A stretch of 64,000 nucleotides of DNA from Chitinophagales bacterium (GCA_026129525.1 JAHCHW010000004.1:62001-126000), one strand, 5' to 3'. Positions 6,530 to 16,292 are shown, counted from the first letter of the stretch. Numbers and translations: made by a program. The notes: generated by a model from the sequence alone, not told the origin.

Positions 6530-9500
6530 ATGAAAACCATACAAAAATTACTAATAGTAACGATGATACAAATTGTAAGTATTGTAGTAGATCAGTTACA
6601 TGCTCAATCCACTATTTTAGGTAATGCACTAAGCGGGACCGCTCCCCAACCGTCTGAATTTTTAGGGAGCAATAATAATTATGACGTGGAGTTTAGAGCC
6701 AATAATACGCCACAGATGCGCATCTTGCAGAGTAACGGCTTTGTTGGCATAGGCAACAGCTTTACTAACCCCAGTTATCGCCTTGACGTTAACCAAGGCG
6801 ACATTAACCTCAACCAAACCTCTGCAACAGTTAGCGAAGCCTACCGTATTGGGGGCAGCCGGGTGCTTTGGCATAACAACAACACCAGTAACTTGTTTGT
6901 TGGTGTTGGGGCTGGGGCAAACAATACTAACACTACAGGAGTAAACAATACATTTGTGGGCTACAATGCGGGCAACAGTAACACAAGCGGCTTTAGCAAC
7001 ACCTTTACCGGGCGCGATGCGGGTTTTTCGAACACTAGCGGTATGTGGAATACTTTTAACGGGGATAGCACCGGATATAACAATACCACCGGGCGGCAGA
7101 ATACCTTTGTGGGGCATGTGGCGGGTTTTCATAACACTACAGGGTATAAAAACAATTTTGTTGGGGATAGTGCAGGGTTTAACAACACTACTGGGGTAAG
7201 TAACTGGTTTGGAGGGGTAAGGTGTGGGTTATCGAACACTACCGGAAGTTGGAATACATTTACGGGGCATAGGAGCGGTGAATCGAATACTACCGGAAAT
7301 TTTAACTGCTTCTATGGTAAAGAAGCCGGTCCCTCAAATACGTTCGGTGCAGACAACTGTTTTTATGGAGTATTAAGCGGTTGGCATAGCATTAACGGAT
7401 TTCGGAATTGTTTTTTTGGAAATTATAGCGGTTCAAATAATGAAGATGGCTTTGATAATGTTTTTGTGGGTTTTTCGAGTGGTGCTAATTGTATAGGAGG
7501 CTCCAGAAATATTGCGATAGGCTTGGGTGCTGGCGAATTAGTTGGGGCTGTAAATGATGATGAAGATAACGTTATTATTGGAACCCAGGCTGGAGCTACA
7601 ACTCAAGGGAATTTTAATGTTCTCATTGGTGGACTTGCAAATTCCGTTAATTCCAGTTTATTAACTAATGCCACTGCTATAGGATTTCGTGCATTTGTTG
7701 CCCAAAGCAACAGTTTAGTGTTGGGTAGCATCAATGGCATAAACGGGGCAACTGCCAATACCAATGTGGGAATAGGAATAACCGCGCCTGCTGCCAGATT
7801 AGATGTAAACAACACCACTGAACCTTTAGGGGTACGTGTAGCATCGGCACCGGCAGGTATTAATTTTCCAAGCATACAAGGATTTGGAGGTTTTATTGGA
7901 GTAGGAAGCAGAACTCAAAGTGCCGGTGTAAACATAGGTGGAGCCTTTGAAGCTAACGGAGCTGCCTTTCTTAACATAGGGGTATATGCCAGTGCGGCAC
8001 AAGGGAACCCGCTTATTACAAATCCTATTGCCCCCGCAGGTTTTTTTCAGGGAAATGTATATGCCTCAGGAGATTTTTTTCCGAATGGGTCAGATGTTAA
8101 ACTGAAAGACAGTATTCAAAATATTTCTAACGCACTCAGTACCATTATCAGTTTGCTGCCTAAACAATATGTTTTTAAAACGGACAGTTTTCCGTATATG
8201 AATCTTGCACAAGGGAAACATTATGGTTTAGTAGCACAGCAGGTTGATACTGTTCTTCCTGAATTGGTGCGAGAACTTATTCAACCATCTATCAGAGATA
8301 CCTCTGGAACTTTGCTTATGGATACTTTCACCTTTAAAGCCGTCAACTACACCGGCTTAATTCCCCTTACCATAGCCGCCATACAAGAGTTAGACAGTAT
8401 TGCCGCTACTAAAGTAGGTGTGTGCGGCTTGCCCGGCAGCACCCCCGCGCACTACCTGCCTAAGTGGGACAGCCTGAACCGCGTGCTGTGCAACAGCATA
8501 GTGCACGATAACGGCACAGCGGTAGGCATACCGGCAGCGCAGGCGGGTTCGTATTTTACGGTGAGCAACAGCACTGATACCGTGGCAGCCGCCTTTAGCA
8601 GCACCGACAGTAACACGGTGGCGGTGGTAAAAGCGGTGTATAACACCAACACTTCCAACACAGGCACGGCTGCCGTGTATGGCTATAGCAACTACAGCAA
8701 CGGAGGCGATGCAGACGGTATAGGCGGCAACTTTACTGGCGGCAGGCATGGGGTTTATGGCTTGGCAGCGGGCAACACCAACCAACTGGCGGGCATATTG
8801 GGCGAAGCACAGGGAGCCGCTTTTATGAACATAGGCGTAATGGGCAAAAGTGCCGATACTACCGACCACTACAATGTAGGGGTGCTGGGTAATACCGAAG
8901 GCTCGGAGCAGGTAAATGTAGGCACGGGAGGCATATCGGAATTTGCCAACAGCACTTCGGTTAACTTAGGCGTGGTGGGTATAGCAGGCGGCTCGCAATA
9001 TGAAAACATTGGCGGCAACTTTGAGGCAAGCGATACCGTTGGGCTGAACTATGGAGTATATGCCGCGGTGCAGGATACCTCGGACTACGCAGGTTACTTT
9101 AATGGCGATGTGCATATAGTGGGCGCACTAACCCGCGGCTCGGATGCCAAACTGAAAAACAACCTGCAAAACATTGCTGCCGATAGTTCGTTGGCATGGC
9201 TGAGGAAGTTAGAGCCTAAAACATATACCTACCGCAGGGAAGACTACCCATCGCTAACGCTGCCTGCCGGAGTGCAATACGGGTTTACGGCACAGGAGGT
9301 AGAAAAAGTATTGCCGCACTTGGTAAAGGATGTTATCCGCCCCGAAACCCGCGACCTGAAAGGCAACATTACCGGACAGCGGGTAGAATACAAGGGAGTA
9401 GATTACTTAGGCTTTGTGCCGCTGTTGGTGGGTGCATTAAAAGCACAGGAAACAAAAATTGAAAAGCAACAAACGCAGATTGATTCGCTGAAAGAGGTAA

Positions 9501-9883
9501 TTACCGACCGCCTTGCCTCTATTGAGCAAAGGCTGAACGGCTGTTGCCCAACAGGAGCGAGTTTTAAAACCGATGAAGGAGAAACGGCAGAGAACAAAAT
9601 AAACGTAGAGTTAAGCAACCTACAGGTAATAGTGTTGGAGCAAAACGTGCCCAACCCGTTTGCCGAGCAAACTTCGATTTCGTATTACATTCCTGAAAAC
9701 ATAAACGGAGCACAAATAGTGTTTACCGATGTGCTTGGCACAGTAATTAAAACAGCCGATATAAGAAGCGGCTACGGAACCGTAACGGTATTTGCCCAAA
9801 ACCTTAGCAGCGGGCAATACAGTTACTCGCTAGTAGTAGAAGGCAGAGTGGTGGAGAGTAAAAAAATGGTGAAGCAAAGGTAG
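6530..9883 (+). CDS. Large exported fibre protein with two S74 chaperone domains and T9SS type A domain
   Basis: 1117 residues. Signal peptide about 1-26. Residues 85-400 hold many NTTGxxNxFxGxxAG head repeats, followed by a GVGSRTQSAG-type segment. A first intramolecular-chaperone (peptidase S74, endosialidase type) domain begins near residue 520 (GSDVKLKDSI, later HYGLVAQQVDTVLPEL), and a second near residue 869 (GSDAKLKNNL, later YGFTAQEVEKVLPHL). Both keep the Ser and Lys expected for self-cleavage in this family. After a coiled-coil stretch (about 970-1010) a T9SS type A domain ends the protein (NVPNPFAEQTSISYYIP, LSSGQYSYSLV). A cell-surface trimeric fibre is the natural inference; the combination with T9SS export and a doubled chaperone is unusual. 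Confidence 0.85.
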   Translation: MKTIQKLLIVTMIQIVSIVVDQLHAQSTILGNALSGTAPQPSEFLGSNNNYDVEFRANNTPQMRILQSNGFVGIGNSFTNPSYRLDVNQGDINLNQTSATVSEAYRIGGSRVLWHNNNTSNLFVGVGAGANNTNTTGVNNTFVGYNAGNSNTSGFSNTFTGRDAGFSNTSGMWNTFNGDSTGYNNTTGRQNTFVGHVAGFHNTTGYKNNFVGDSAGFNNTTGVSNWFGGVRCGLSNTTGSWNTFTGHRSGESNTTGNFNCFYGKEAGPSNTFGADNCFYGVLSGWHSINGFRNCFFGNYSGSNNEDGFDNVFVGFSSGANCIGGSRNIAIGLGAGELVGAVNDDEDNVIIGTQAGATTQGNFNVLIGGLANSVNSSLLTNATAIGFRAFVAQSNSLVLGSINGINGATANTNVGIGITAPAARLDVNNTTEPLGVRVASAPAGINFPSIQGFGGFIGVGSRTQSAGVNIGGAFEANGAAFLNIGVYASAAQGNPLITNPIAPAGFFQGNVYASGDFFPNGSDVKLKDSIQNISNALSTIISLLPKQYVFKTDSFPYMNLAQGKHYGLVAQQVDTVLPELVRELIQPSIRDTSGTLLMDTFTFKAVNYTGLIPLTIAAIQELDSIAATKVGVCGLPGSTPAHYLPKWDSLNRVLCNSIVHDNGTAVGIPAAQAGSYFTVSNSTDTVAAAFSSTDSNTVAVVKAVYNTNTSNTGTAAVYGYSNYSNGGDADGIGGNFTGGRHGVYGLAAGNTNQLAGILGEAQGAAFMNIGVMGKSADTTDHYNVGVLGNTEGSEQVNVGTGGISEFANSTSVNLGVVGIAGGSQYENIGGNFEASDTVGLNYGVYAAVQDTSDYAGYFNGDVHIVGALTRGSDAKLKNNLQNIAADSSLAWLRKLEPKTYTYRREDYPSLTLPAGVQYGFTAQEVEKVLPHLVKDVIRPETRDLKGNITGQRVEYKGVDYLGFVPLLVGALKAQETKIEKQQTQIDSLKEVITDRLASIEQRLNGCCPTGASFKTDEGETAENKINVELSNLQVIVLEQNVPNPFAEQTSISYYIPENINGAQIVFTDVLGTVIKTADIRSGYGTVTVFAQNLSSGQYSYSLVVEGRVVESKKMVKQR

Positions 9884-9957
9884 GGGGAACACTGTGAGTT
9901 TACGGTTCTTCTGAAACGGGACACGAGCTTTCCGTGAAAGATGCAAGGGGGTACAAG

Positions 9958-11046
9958 TTAAAACCTCGGGCAGTAAACCTTTTTGCCGTTGTATTCGCGG
10001 TGCCATTTGCCTACATAAACGAGCGAAAGTTCGGGACCACCGTTGCCGCGTGCGGGGGTGGCTAATTTGGAGAGGGTAACATCGTAACTGAACAGAAAGC
10101 GGAAAGTTTTATAGCGATAGCCCACTACAGGAGTAAGCGCATCTTTTACGCGGTAATACAAACCGGCATACAGCATGTGGTTAAGGCGCGAGCGGCTTTC
10201 GTAAAAACCATAGCCGAATAAACTTCCGAAAACAATTTCAGAGGCTTTTTTCTGATAGGTGTAGTAGGCATTTACATCAAGTGTGATTCTTTCGCCCAGT
10301 TTCAAGTTTGTTCCTGCGCTTGCCTGATAGCGGAACCCGAGGCGTTCGCTTTGGTTATAGAAGGTATGCCGCGGGCGGTTGATGTGCAGCATGGAAAAAC
10401 CGAAATCGAGTTTTACCATATCGCTTACCTGTGCACCGAAGTTTAACCCCGCATTCAAATCCAACATGCCGAAAGTTTCTTTTTGCCAGGGTTCGGCAGA
10501 GTTTAGGGAGAGATTGAAGCCTTCATCGTCCACCCACTGGTTGTTGAAATAGAATTTTGAAAAGTCAACCGAGCGGATAATGTAGCTGGCGGCAAAACCG
10601 AGCGAGAGAATGTAGCGGTGGTCTTTATCGAAAGCCTGATGGTAGGCTAAACTGGAGCTGAATCTGCGGTAGGTTAATCTGCCGTCACCGGCTTCATCGT
10701 TCAAAAAACTGAAGCCCCAGCCAAACCAGCCTACTTTAATTTTTCGCTCGCCAAATGAAAAGTCAACATAGGGTGATTCGGTGTGATAGTTGTACACCGC
10801 CTGCGAAGTTGCCCAGGGCCATTGCGCTTTAAAGTTGAAGCCGAAGCGATAGTTGCCATCGTAATAACCGGTTTGAGCCGGATTCAGAATAAGCGGGTTG
10901 GTGAAAAACTGCGTATAGTGAACATCCTGACAGTTGACGGTTGACAGTTGACAGTTGACGGCAATACAAAAGGCAATGAGCACTTTCGGAATTGAACCGC
11001 TCCAACACCGAAAACCAAAAACCGAAAACTGAAAACTGTTCCTCAT
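9958..11046 (-). CDS. PorP/SprF family type IX secretion membrane protein
   Basis: 362 residues. After the N-terminus the signature DVHYTQFFTNPLILNPAQ appears, then a series of outer-membrane strands, as in PorP/SprF proteins that help T9SS cargo with type B sorting domains reach the surface. It starts within the stop codon of the upstream cargo gene (ATGA overlap at 11043-11046), the classic pairing of a giant type B protein with its own PorP/SprF. The signal peptide is abnormal: about 40 residues, partly written by two 7-bp repeat arrays (11008-11035 and 10929-10961) that give QFSVFGF and NCQLSTVNCQ. A gain or loss of one 7-mer would shift the frame. Function call is firm; the start at 11046 is the only good ATG. 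Confidence 0.88.
   Translation of the reverse strand: MRNSFQFSVFGFRCWSGSIPKVLIAFCIAVNCQLSTVNCQDVHYTQFFTNPLILNPAQTGYYDGNYRFGFNFKAQWPWATSQAVYNYHTESPYVDFSFGERKIKVGWFGWGFSFLNDEAGDGRLTYRRFSSSLAYHQAFDKDHRYILSLGFAASYIIRSVDFSKFYFNNQWVDDEGFNLSLNSAEPWQKETFGMLDLNAGLNFGAQVSDMVKLDFGFSMLHINRPRHTFYNQSERLGFRYQASAGTNLKLGERITLDVNAYYTYQKKASEIVFGSLFGYGFYESRSRLNHMLYAGLYYRVKDALTPVVGYRYKTFRFLFSYDVTLSKLATPARGNGGPELSLVYVGKWHREYNGKKVYCPRF
10929..10961. repeat. 7-bp tandem repeat (GACAGTT family), 4.7 copies
   Basis: Units GACAGTT, GACGGTT, GACAGTT, GACAGTT and a partial GACGG follow each other without spacers inside the signal-peptide codons of the PorP/SprF gene. As the unit is not a multiple of three, copy-number changes would alter the reading frame. 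Confidence 0.88.
11008..11035. repeat. 7-bp tandem repeat (CCGAAAA family), 4 copies
   Basis: Units CCGAAAA, CCAAAAA, CCGAAAA and CTGAAAA, followed by a partial CTG, lie directly behind the start codon of the PorP/SprF gene (9 bases from the ATG, reading on the minus strand). The family differs in sequence from the array at 10929-10961 but has the same period. Confidence 0.88.
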
Positions 11047-14000
11047 CGTAACAGGGTTATGTTTCCTTTTAAAGGCACTTCTTTTCCGTTAATGAGTTTT
11101 GCCACTACGGCATAAGTGTACACATCCATTTCCTGTAACATGCCTTTGTAGTAGCCGTCCCAACCTTGGTTTTTATCGCTGGTTTCAAAAACTTTTTCGC
11201 CCCAGCGGTTGAATATTCTGAAGGTGAGTTCTACAATTCCTTTGCCTTCTACTTTCACCACATCGTTTATACCATCGCCATTGGGCGAAAAGGCATTCGG
11301 CACACCAATCAGTGCGCTGTAATCAATAAAAATGCTTCGGCAGTAAGTGTCGGCACATTGTTCGTTCCATGCGGTAATGCAAATTTCAATCCACTCAATG
11401 TTTTTATCGTAGGTGTGTACGGGGGTTAACTCGTTGTAAGCAGTGTTGCCATCACCAAAATCCCAAAACAGTTCGCTGTAATAAATGCTGTTGTTGTAAA
11501 ACGTAACCGGAGTGCCGAAGCGGAAGGTGTCCTTCATTACATTAAATCCGGCAATGGGCTGCTCAAAAATTTCGATGGAAGCATAGGCGGTATCGGTTAA
11601 ATCGCAGGAGGCGGTATCAATAATTACGAGGCGAACATTGTACACGCCCGGTTGCAAATACAAGTGCGAAGGCGAATACATGTTAGAGAAAGTGCCGTTA
11701 CCAAAACTCCACAGGTATTGTGCATTGGGGTTGCCAAGGTTGGTAAACTGCACGGCTGTTCCTTTACAAACATTGTTAGCCGTAAATGCAGCCAAGGCGT
11801 TGGGCAGCAGCGATACCACGCGTGAAAAAGTATCAACCGGATGGCAGCGGTTGGTATCGGTTACAATAAGCGTAACGGTGTATGAACCGGGAATGGTGTA
11901 TGTATGACTTTCGTTGAATTGTGTAGAAGTGGTGCCATCGCCAAAGTCCCACAGGTAAGTAAGTGCATTTACGCTTTGGTTTACCAAGTCAATTACCAAA
12001 TTAGAATCGCATGCGTTGAGCAAATTCAACTGAAAAGCAGCCGTAACCGAATCGTTGATGACGGTAATTTGTGCAAAGGTGGTATCGGCACCCACACAGG
12101 CATTAGTGTCGGAGGCAATGAGCATTACATCGAAAGTGCCGGTTGACTGATAGGTATGCGACACATTTTTTCCGGTGGCGGAGTTGCCATCACCGAAAAT
12201 CCAAGTGTAATCGGTAGAAAGCAATGCGGAGTTGCCCGTAAAATTTGCCGTAAAGGGCAGGCAGCCGCCTGTGTCGGGTATGGCAATGGAAATATGCAAT
12301 GGCTCTAAACTGATTACTATTTGTGCCGTATCGAGCGGTTTGCAAATCATATCGGCATCGGCTATGTAATGCGTAATAGTGTAAGTGCCTGCTACGTTGT
12401 ACATGTGCGAAGCGGTATCGGTGGTTGCCTGTGTGCCATCGCCAAAATCCCACAGTTGCGAGTCTTCGCCCTGATAGGTGCTCCACACGGTTACCAGCAC
12501 CGAATCGCAACCGAAGAATGTTCTGATGAATTGAAAATCGGCATCGGCAGAAGAGTCAATTACGGTAATGGTGGTAAAAGCGGTATCAATTTTATTGCAG
12601 GAAGAAGTATCTGTAACAATTAAGCGCACGGTATAAACTCCGGCAGTGGTGTAAGTATGCGATACCGGATTTTGTGAGGCAACATTACCATCGCCAAAAC
12701 TCCAGTTGTAGGAGGCAGTGGCAACCTGCGTTGTAGAAAAGTTGATGGTGAGCGGAATGCAGCCCGAAGAATTATTGGGCGAAAACGAAGCACTCACTTT
12801 ATGCGGTATAAAAACAGGTGCACTAAAGGTGTCAGCCAAATTGCATTTCGATGTATCGGAAACAATGAGTGTAATGGTTTTGCTTCCGGTGCTTTGGTAA
12901 TAGTGTGTAACAGGGTTGGAGGTGTAAACCGTTCCATCGCCCATGTTCCAGTGGTATTGTGTTGAGCCGTAGTTAACAGCCGAGAGTGTAACTTTATTAC
13001 TGTCGCAGTTTATAAGCAAATTAGGAGTAAAGTCGGCAACAATGGAATCATCTCTCACCACCACATCCAAAAAAGCGGTATCTACTATGTTGCACGAACT
13101 GGAGTCAACACCAATAAGCATTACAATATACACACCTGTATCGGTGTAGGTATGGAAAGGATTGGGGATGGTAGAGGTGGTGCCATCGCCCAAATGCCAA
13201 ACAAAACTTTGTGCGTTGTTGATTACGCTGCTGAACTGCACATCTAAAGGCACACAACCTGTAGCGCGCGGAAAGGCGTTAATCTGCACGTTGGTTCCCG
13301 CCAAATTGAATTCCATTTTTAATCCCAGCACATTGCAGTTAAAACTGCTGTTTACATTGCTCCAAACACCGGGGGTAGTAGGCGTAAACGAATTTCCCCC
13401 GCAGCCCGCACACATTGCCTGATAGATAATTCCGTTGCGGTCGAAGCGACTGGTGCCGCCATCCACATGTTCCGATACCTGATTGCCGCCAAAAAAGGTA
13501 GCGTAGAGTAAACTGCCCGCATTTTTGTTGAGCACGATGTAATAGAAATCGCTTCCGTCTGTTGTGGCTTTATAGGCATCGGGGGTAACTGCCATTCCAA
13601 CTGTGTTGCCAAGTGTAGAAGGATTTGGTGCAAACTGATTTACCTGTCCGCCCCAGCCCGATACATACACGTTCTCGCAAATATCAACTAAGAAAGCCGT
13701 AGGCGAAATATTGGTAGTAGCAGAGCCTGAGCCGAACACAGTGCTGTAAAGAGTAGAAGTGAAAGTGTTGTTCAGTTTATGGATAAACTGCTTTCCACCC
13801 GGGTTGTTGTAAACACCCGATGTAACCTGATAACTCCCCAGCGACTGCCCCGTTACATACACATCGCCATCGCCATCAATTTCCACAAAAAAACTTTGGT
13901 CGTACGAAGTGGTGCCGAGGTAAGTTGCACTCAACAACTGGCTGCCGTTAGCCGAAAACTTTGCAACATAACCATCGGTAACACCACCGCGGTAAGTAGG

Positions 14001-15566
14001 ATGAATTACCCCCGCAGTAGTCGGAAAATCAGTACTCGATGTTCCGCCTGTTACATACACCAAGCCCAGCGAATCGAGCTTAATGCCAAAAGCCGCATCG
14101 GCATTGCTGCCACCCAAAAATGTGCTGAACAACAACTGCGTGCAGGTTCTGTTCAGTTTAAACACGCAGGCATCGTGCGTTCCGTTAAGGGTGTTTTGAA
14201 ACGGACTGCCTGCCGTAGGGAAATTTGGAGAGCGCGTGCTCGAAGCCACATAAATTTCGTTTTGCGGGTTTATTACCACTTCGCCTCTAAACTGGTCGCC
14301 ATAGTTGTAGTGCAGGTTGGGGGCATCGTTCAGCCCGTCATTATCGCTGCCGCCAAGCAGCGTAGAGCCTATAAGCCCGGTGCCGGTGCTGTTAAGCACG
14401 GTAACCACAATATCGCTGCCGTTTACATACTCCACACCGTTTGAAGGATAGTTTACATAGTTGCCTCCGTTGAAAGTGGCATCGTAAGCGCCTGTGGTGG
14501 TAGGATAATTTAAAGAAGAAGTAGTGCCGAGTATAACTAACTCGTTCAAATGATTTACCACCAAACTGCTGGGTTGGTCGTTATCGTTTCCGCCTATGTA
14601 GGTGGAGTAGATAATGTTCGTTCCCGTAGAATTGAATTTAGTAATGCTCATGTCAATAATTCCACCGCCAAAAGCAGTTTGATAAGCCCCTGTGGTAAAC
14701 GGATAGCCAAAGCCGAACACAATGCCGCCTGCATACAAATTACCGAGACTATCGTAAGTGGCGGTGAAGCCGAAATTATCGGCTGTTGAACCGGTGTACG
14801 AAGAGAACACCAGCGTAGGGTCAATTACCAATTCGTAGTTGGTGTTGTAGCCTTTCGGAAACTCGAAACTCAAAACCGAAGTTGCGTGGTTAAAAGCATA
14901 ACGGCATTCCACTTCCTTTTTAGTGCCGCCAATAACCTGATAGGCATAGGGCTTTCGTTCGGTAAATTTTCCGAGCGATGTTTCGTAACACAGCTCCCCG
15001 TTTTGGATGCGGATGTTATCAACGCCATCATACTTTAACTGCACATCGGCAGCATTGCCACCGGGCAAAATGTGTACATCGTATTTGAGTGCATCACCGC
15101 TGCCGTACCAATGCAGGTTAATGTTGTTCCATACATTTTCGTACAACAGTTTACGGTATATGCCCACATTGCCTTTCCACTTGCTTTGGTCGTTACCCAA
15201 AAAATAGTTGCGGTATTCAGGTTCTTTAAACGATGGTTTTATACCGGGCGTAGCCGAGGCTCCCACAAAACTTAGTTTATGTGCGTGGGTGCTTATGTTT
15301 TTTACGGGATGCCCGTGGCGGGCTTCGTGCAGGGCATCGGCATCCCACATGTTAAAGGTTAGTGCCCCTGCTTCAAAATAAATATTGCCGGCTGCTAAAT
15401 CGCTTCGGTATTTTATAAAAGCATCCCATTGCCCTTTGTTTTCGGTAAACCGTATGCCATCGGGCATTTCGTGTTCAAGGCGCGAATAAGCGGATGCGGT
15501 TCCTGCACAGAACAGCAACAGCAAAAAAGTAAAAACGGTTTGGTGTAGCGTCCTCACAACAATCAT
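11043..15566 (-). CDS. Giant exported SBBP/PKD-repeat protein with T9SS type B (gliding-associated) domain
   Basis: 1507 residues. Signal peptide about 1-27 (FCAGTASA). The N-terminal part opens with FTENKGQWDAFIKYR, the typical entry of proteins with SBBP (Seven-Bladed Beta-Propeller) repeats, and is followed by many YSTYIGGNDNDQ / FSTFLGGSNADA motifs to about residue 700. Next come eight PKD domains recognised by WxFGDGxxS...HTY cores (residues about 750-1400). The last 90 residues are the type B domain: NAFSPNGDGINDVVKV, FNRWGEKVFET and a terminal LPLKGNITLL-like strand. It is expected on the cell surface, delivered by T9SS with the overlapping PorP/SprF gene. Such proteins are often adhesins; no enzyme domain is visible. 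Confidence 0.9.
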   Translation of the reverse strand: MIVVRTLHQTVFTFLLLLFCAGTASAYSRLEHEMPDGIRFTENKGQWDAFIKYRSDLAAGNIYFEAGALTFNMWDADALHEARHGHPVKNISTHAHKLSFVGASATPGIKPSFKEPEYRNYFLGNDQSKWKGNVGIYRKLLYENVWNNINLHWYGSGDALKYDVHILPGGNAADVQLKYDGVDNIRIQNGELCYETSLGKFTERKPYAYQVIGGTKKEVECRYAFNHATSVLSFEFPKGYNTNYELVIDPTLVFSSYTGSTADNFGFTATYDSLGNLYAGGIVFGFGYPFTTGAYQTAFGGGIIDMSITKFNSTGTNIIYSTYIGGNDNDQPSSLVVNHLNELVILGTTSSLNYPTTTGAYDATFNGGNYVNYPSNGVEYVNGSDIVVTVLNSTGTGLIGSTLLGGSDNDGLNDAPNLHYNYGDQFRGEVVINPQNEIYVASSTRSPNFPTAGSPFQNTLNGTHDACVFKLNRTCTQLLFSTFLGGSNADAAFGIKLDSLGLVYVTGGTSSTDFPTTAGVIHPTYRGGVTDGYVAKFSANGSQLLSATYLGTTSYDQSFFVEIDGDGDVYVTGQSLGSYQVTSGVYNNPGGKQFIHKLNNTFTSTLYSTVFGSGSATTNISPTAFLVDICENVYVSGWGGQVNQFAPNPSTLGNTVGMAVTPDAYKATTDGSDFYYIVLNKNAGSLLYATFFGGNQVSEHVDGGTSRFDRNGIIYQAMCAGCGGNSFTPTTPGVWSNVNSSFNCNVLGLKMEFNLAGTNVQINAFPRATGCVPLDVQFSSVINNAQSFVWHLGDGTTSTIPNPFHTYTDTGVYIVMLIGVDSSSCNIVDTAFLDVVVRDDSIVADFTPNLLINCDSNKVTLSAVNYGSTQYHWNMGDGTVYTSNPVTHYYQSTGSKTITLIVSDTSKCNLADTFSAPVFIPHKVSASFSPNNSSGCIPLTINFSTTQVATASYNWSFGDGNVASQNPVSHTYTTAGVYTVRLIVTDTSSCNKIDTAFTTITVIDSSADADFQFIRTFFGCDSVLVTVWSTYQGEDSQLWDFGDGTQATTDTASHMYNVAGTYTITHYIADADMICKPLDTAQIVISLEPLHISIAIPDTGGCLPFTANFTGNSALLSTDYTWIFGDGNSATGKNVSHTYQSTGTFDVMLIASDTNACVGADTTFAQITVINDSVTAAFQLNLLNACDSNLVIDLVNQSVNALTYLWDFGDGTTSTQFNESHTYTIPGSYTVTLIVTDTNRCHPVDTFSRVVSLLPNALAAFTANNVCKGTAVQFTNLGNPNAQYLWSFGNGTFSNMYSPSHLYLQPGVYNVRLVIIDTASCDLTDTAYASIEIFEQPIAGFNVMKDTFRFGTPVTFYNNSIYYSELFWDFGDGNTAYNELTPVHTYDKNIEWIEICITAWNEQCADTYCRSIFIDYSALIGVPNAFSPNGDGINDVVKVEGKGIVELTFRIFNRWGEKVFETSDKNQGWDGYYKGMLQEMDVYTYAVVAKLINGKEVPLKGNITLLR

Positions 15567-15632
15567 GGTGCCGAATAAAGATAGACAAAAACCTTTTCGG
15601 GTTGTTTTTTAACCCCGAAATTTTGTATGCCG

Positions 15633-16292
15633 CTACATCTGAAAGAAAAACTGCTTTTGCAGAAAAGGGTTGGCGGTTCTTTCTTCGCCAATGGTAGTAT
15701 TAGGTCCGTGACCGCTGTAAACGGTTACCTCATCGGGTAAGGTCATCATTTTTTCGGTGAGGCTTTTAAACAGCACTTTGCCGTCCGCCCCGGGAATATC
15801 GTACCTGCCCACACTGCCCCTAAACAACACATCGCCACTAAAAATGGCTTTATCTGCCTCGCTGTAAAAAGCTAAATGCCCGGGCGAATGGCCCGGCACA
15901 AACAATACTTTAAAAGTAGTGTTGCCAAAACATACTTCATCGCCTTCTTTCAGGTAGTTTTTAGGTGCGGGCGATTCTTCGAGTTTCATACCAAAAAAAC
16001 TTTGGTAGTCCATAGCACCTTTCATAACCAGTAATTCAATTTCGTGAAACTCCGGCAGCAGGTTATAGGTATCGCACACAAATTTATTGCCGGGAAAATG
16101 GTCAATATGGCAATGGGTATTCAGCAAGCGAACAGGTTTAAACCCGTTGGCTTCTATTGTTTGCTTTAGTTGCTGACGCTCTTTTTCGTTGTGGCAGCCG
16201 GCATCAATAATTACACATTCATTGGTTTCATCAGCCACCACATAGGTGTTCTCCATAAACGGATTAAAAGTGAGTTGGCGTATCTTTAGCAT
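15633..16292 (-). CDS. MBL-fold metallo-hydrolase, glyoxalase II-like
   Basis: 219 residues from the ATG at 16292 (an in-frame start 11 codons upstream is less likely because the family begins with a LKIRQLTFNPFMENTYVV-like strand). The metal-binding motif THCHIDHFPG (HxHxDH), the later GHSPGHLAFY and GDVLFRGSVGR, and a C-terminal GHGPNTTIGEE motif are those of the metallo-beta-lactamase fold, YcbL/glyoxalase II-like group. It probably hydrolyses a thioester in the cytoplasm; the substrate is not visible from sequence. Divergent from the 16364 gene with a 71-base spacer. Confidence 0.85.
   Translation of the reverse strand: MLKIRQLTFNPFMENTYVVADETNECVIIDAGCHNEKERQQLKQTIEANGFKPVRLLNTHCHIDHFPGNKFVCDTYNLLPEFHEIELLVMKGAMDYQSFFGMKLEESPAPKNYLKEGDEVCFGNTTFKVLFVPGHSPGHLAFYSEADKAIFSGDVLFRGSVGRYDIPGADGKVLFKSLTEKMMTLPDEVTVYSGHGPNTTIGEERTANPFLQKQFFFQM

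Noticed and set aside
6530-9883. Prophage tail-fibre gene
   Set aside because: S74 and fibre repeats occur here with a signal peptide and T9SS domain, and no other phage gene is in the window.
13779-14444. 221-residue plus-strand ORF inside the giant PKD/SBBP gene
   Set aside because: It is the reverse shadow of the repeat-rich coding strand, without any recognisable domain.
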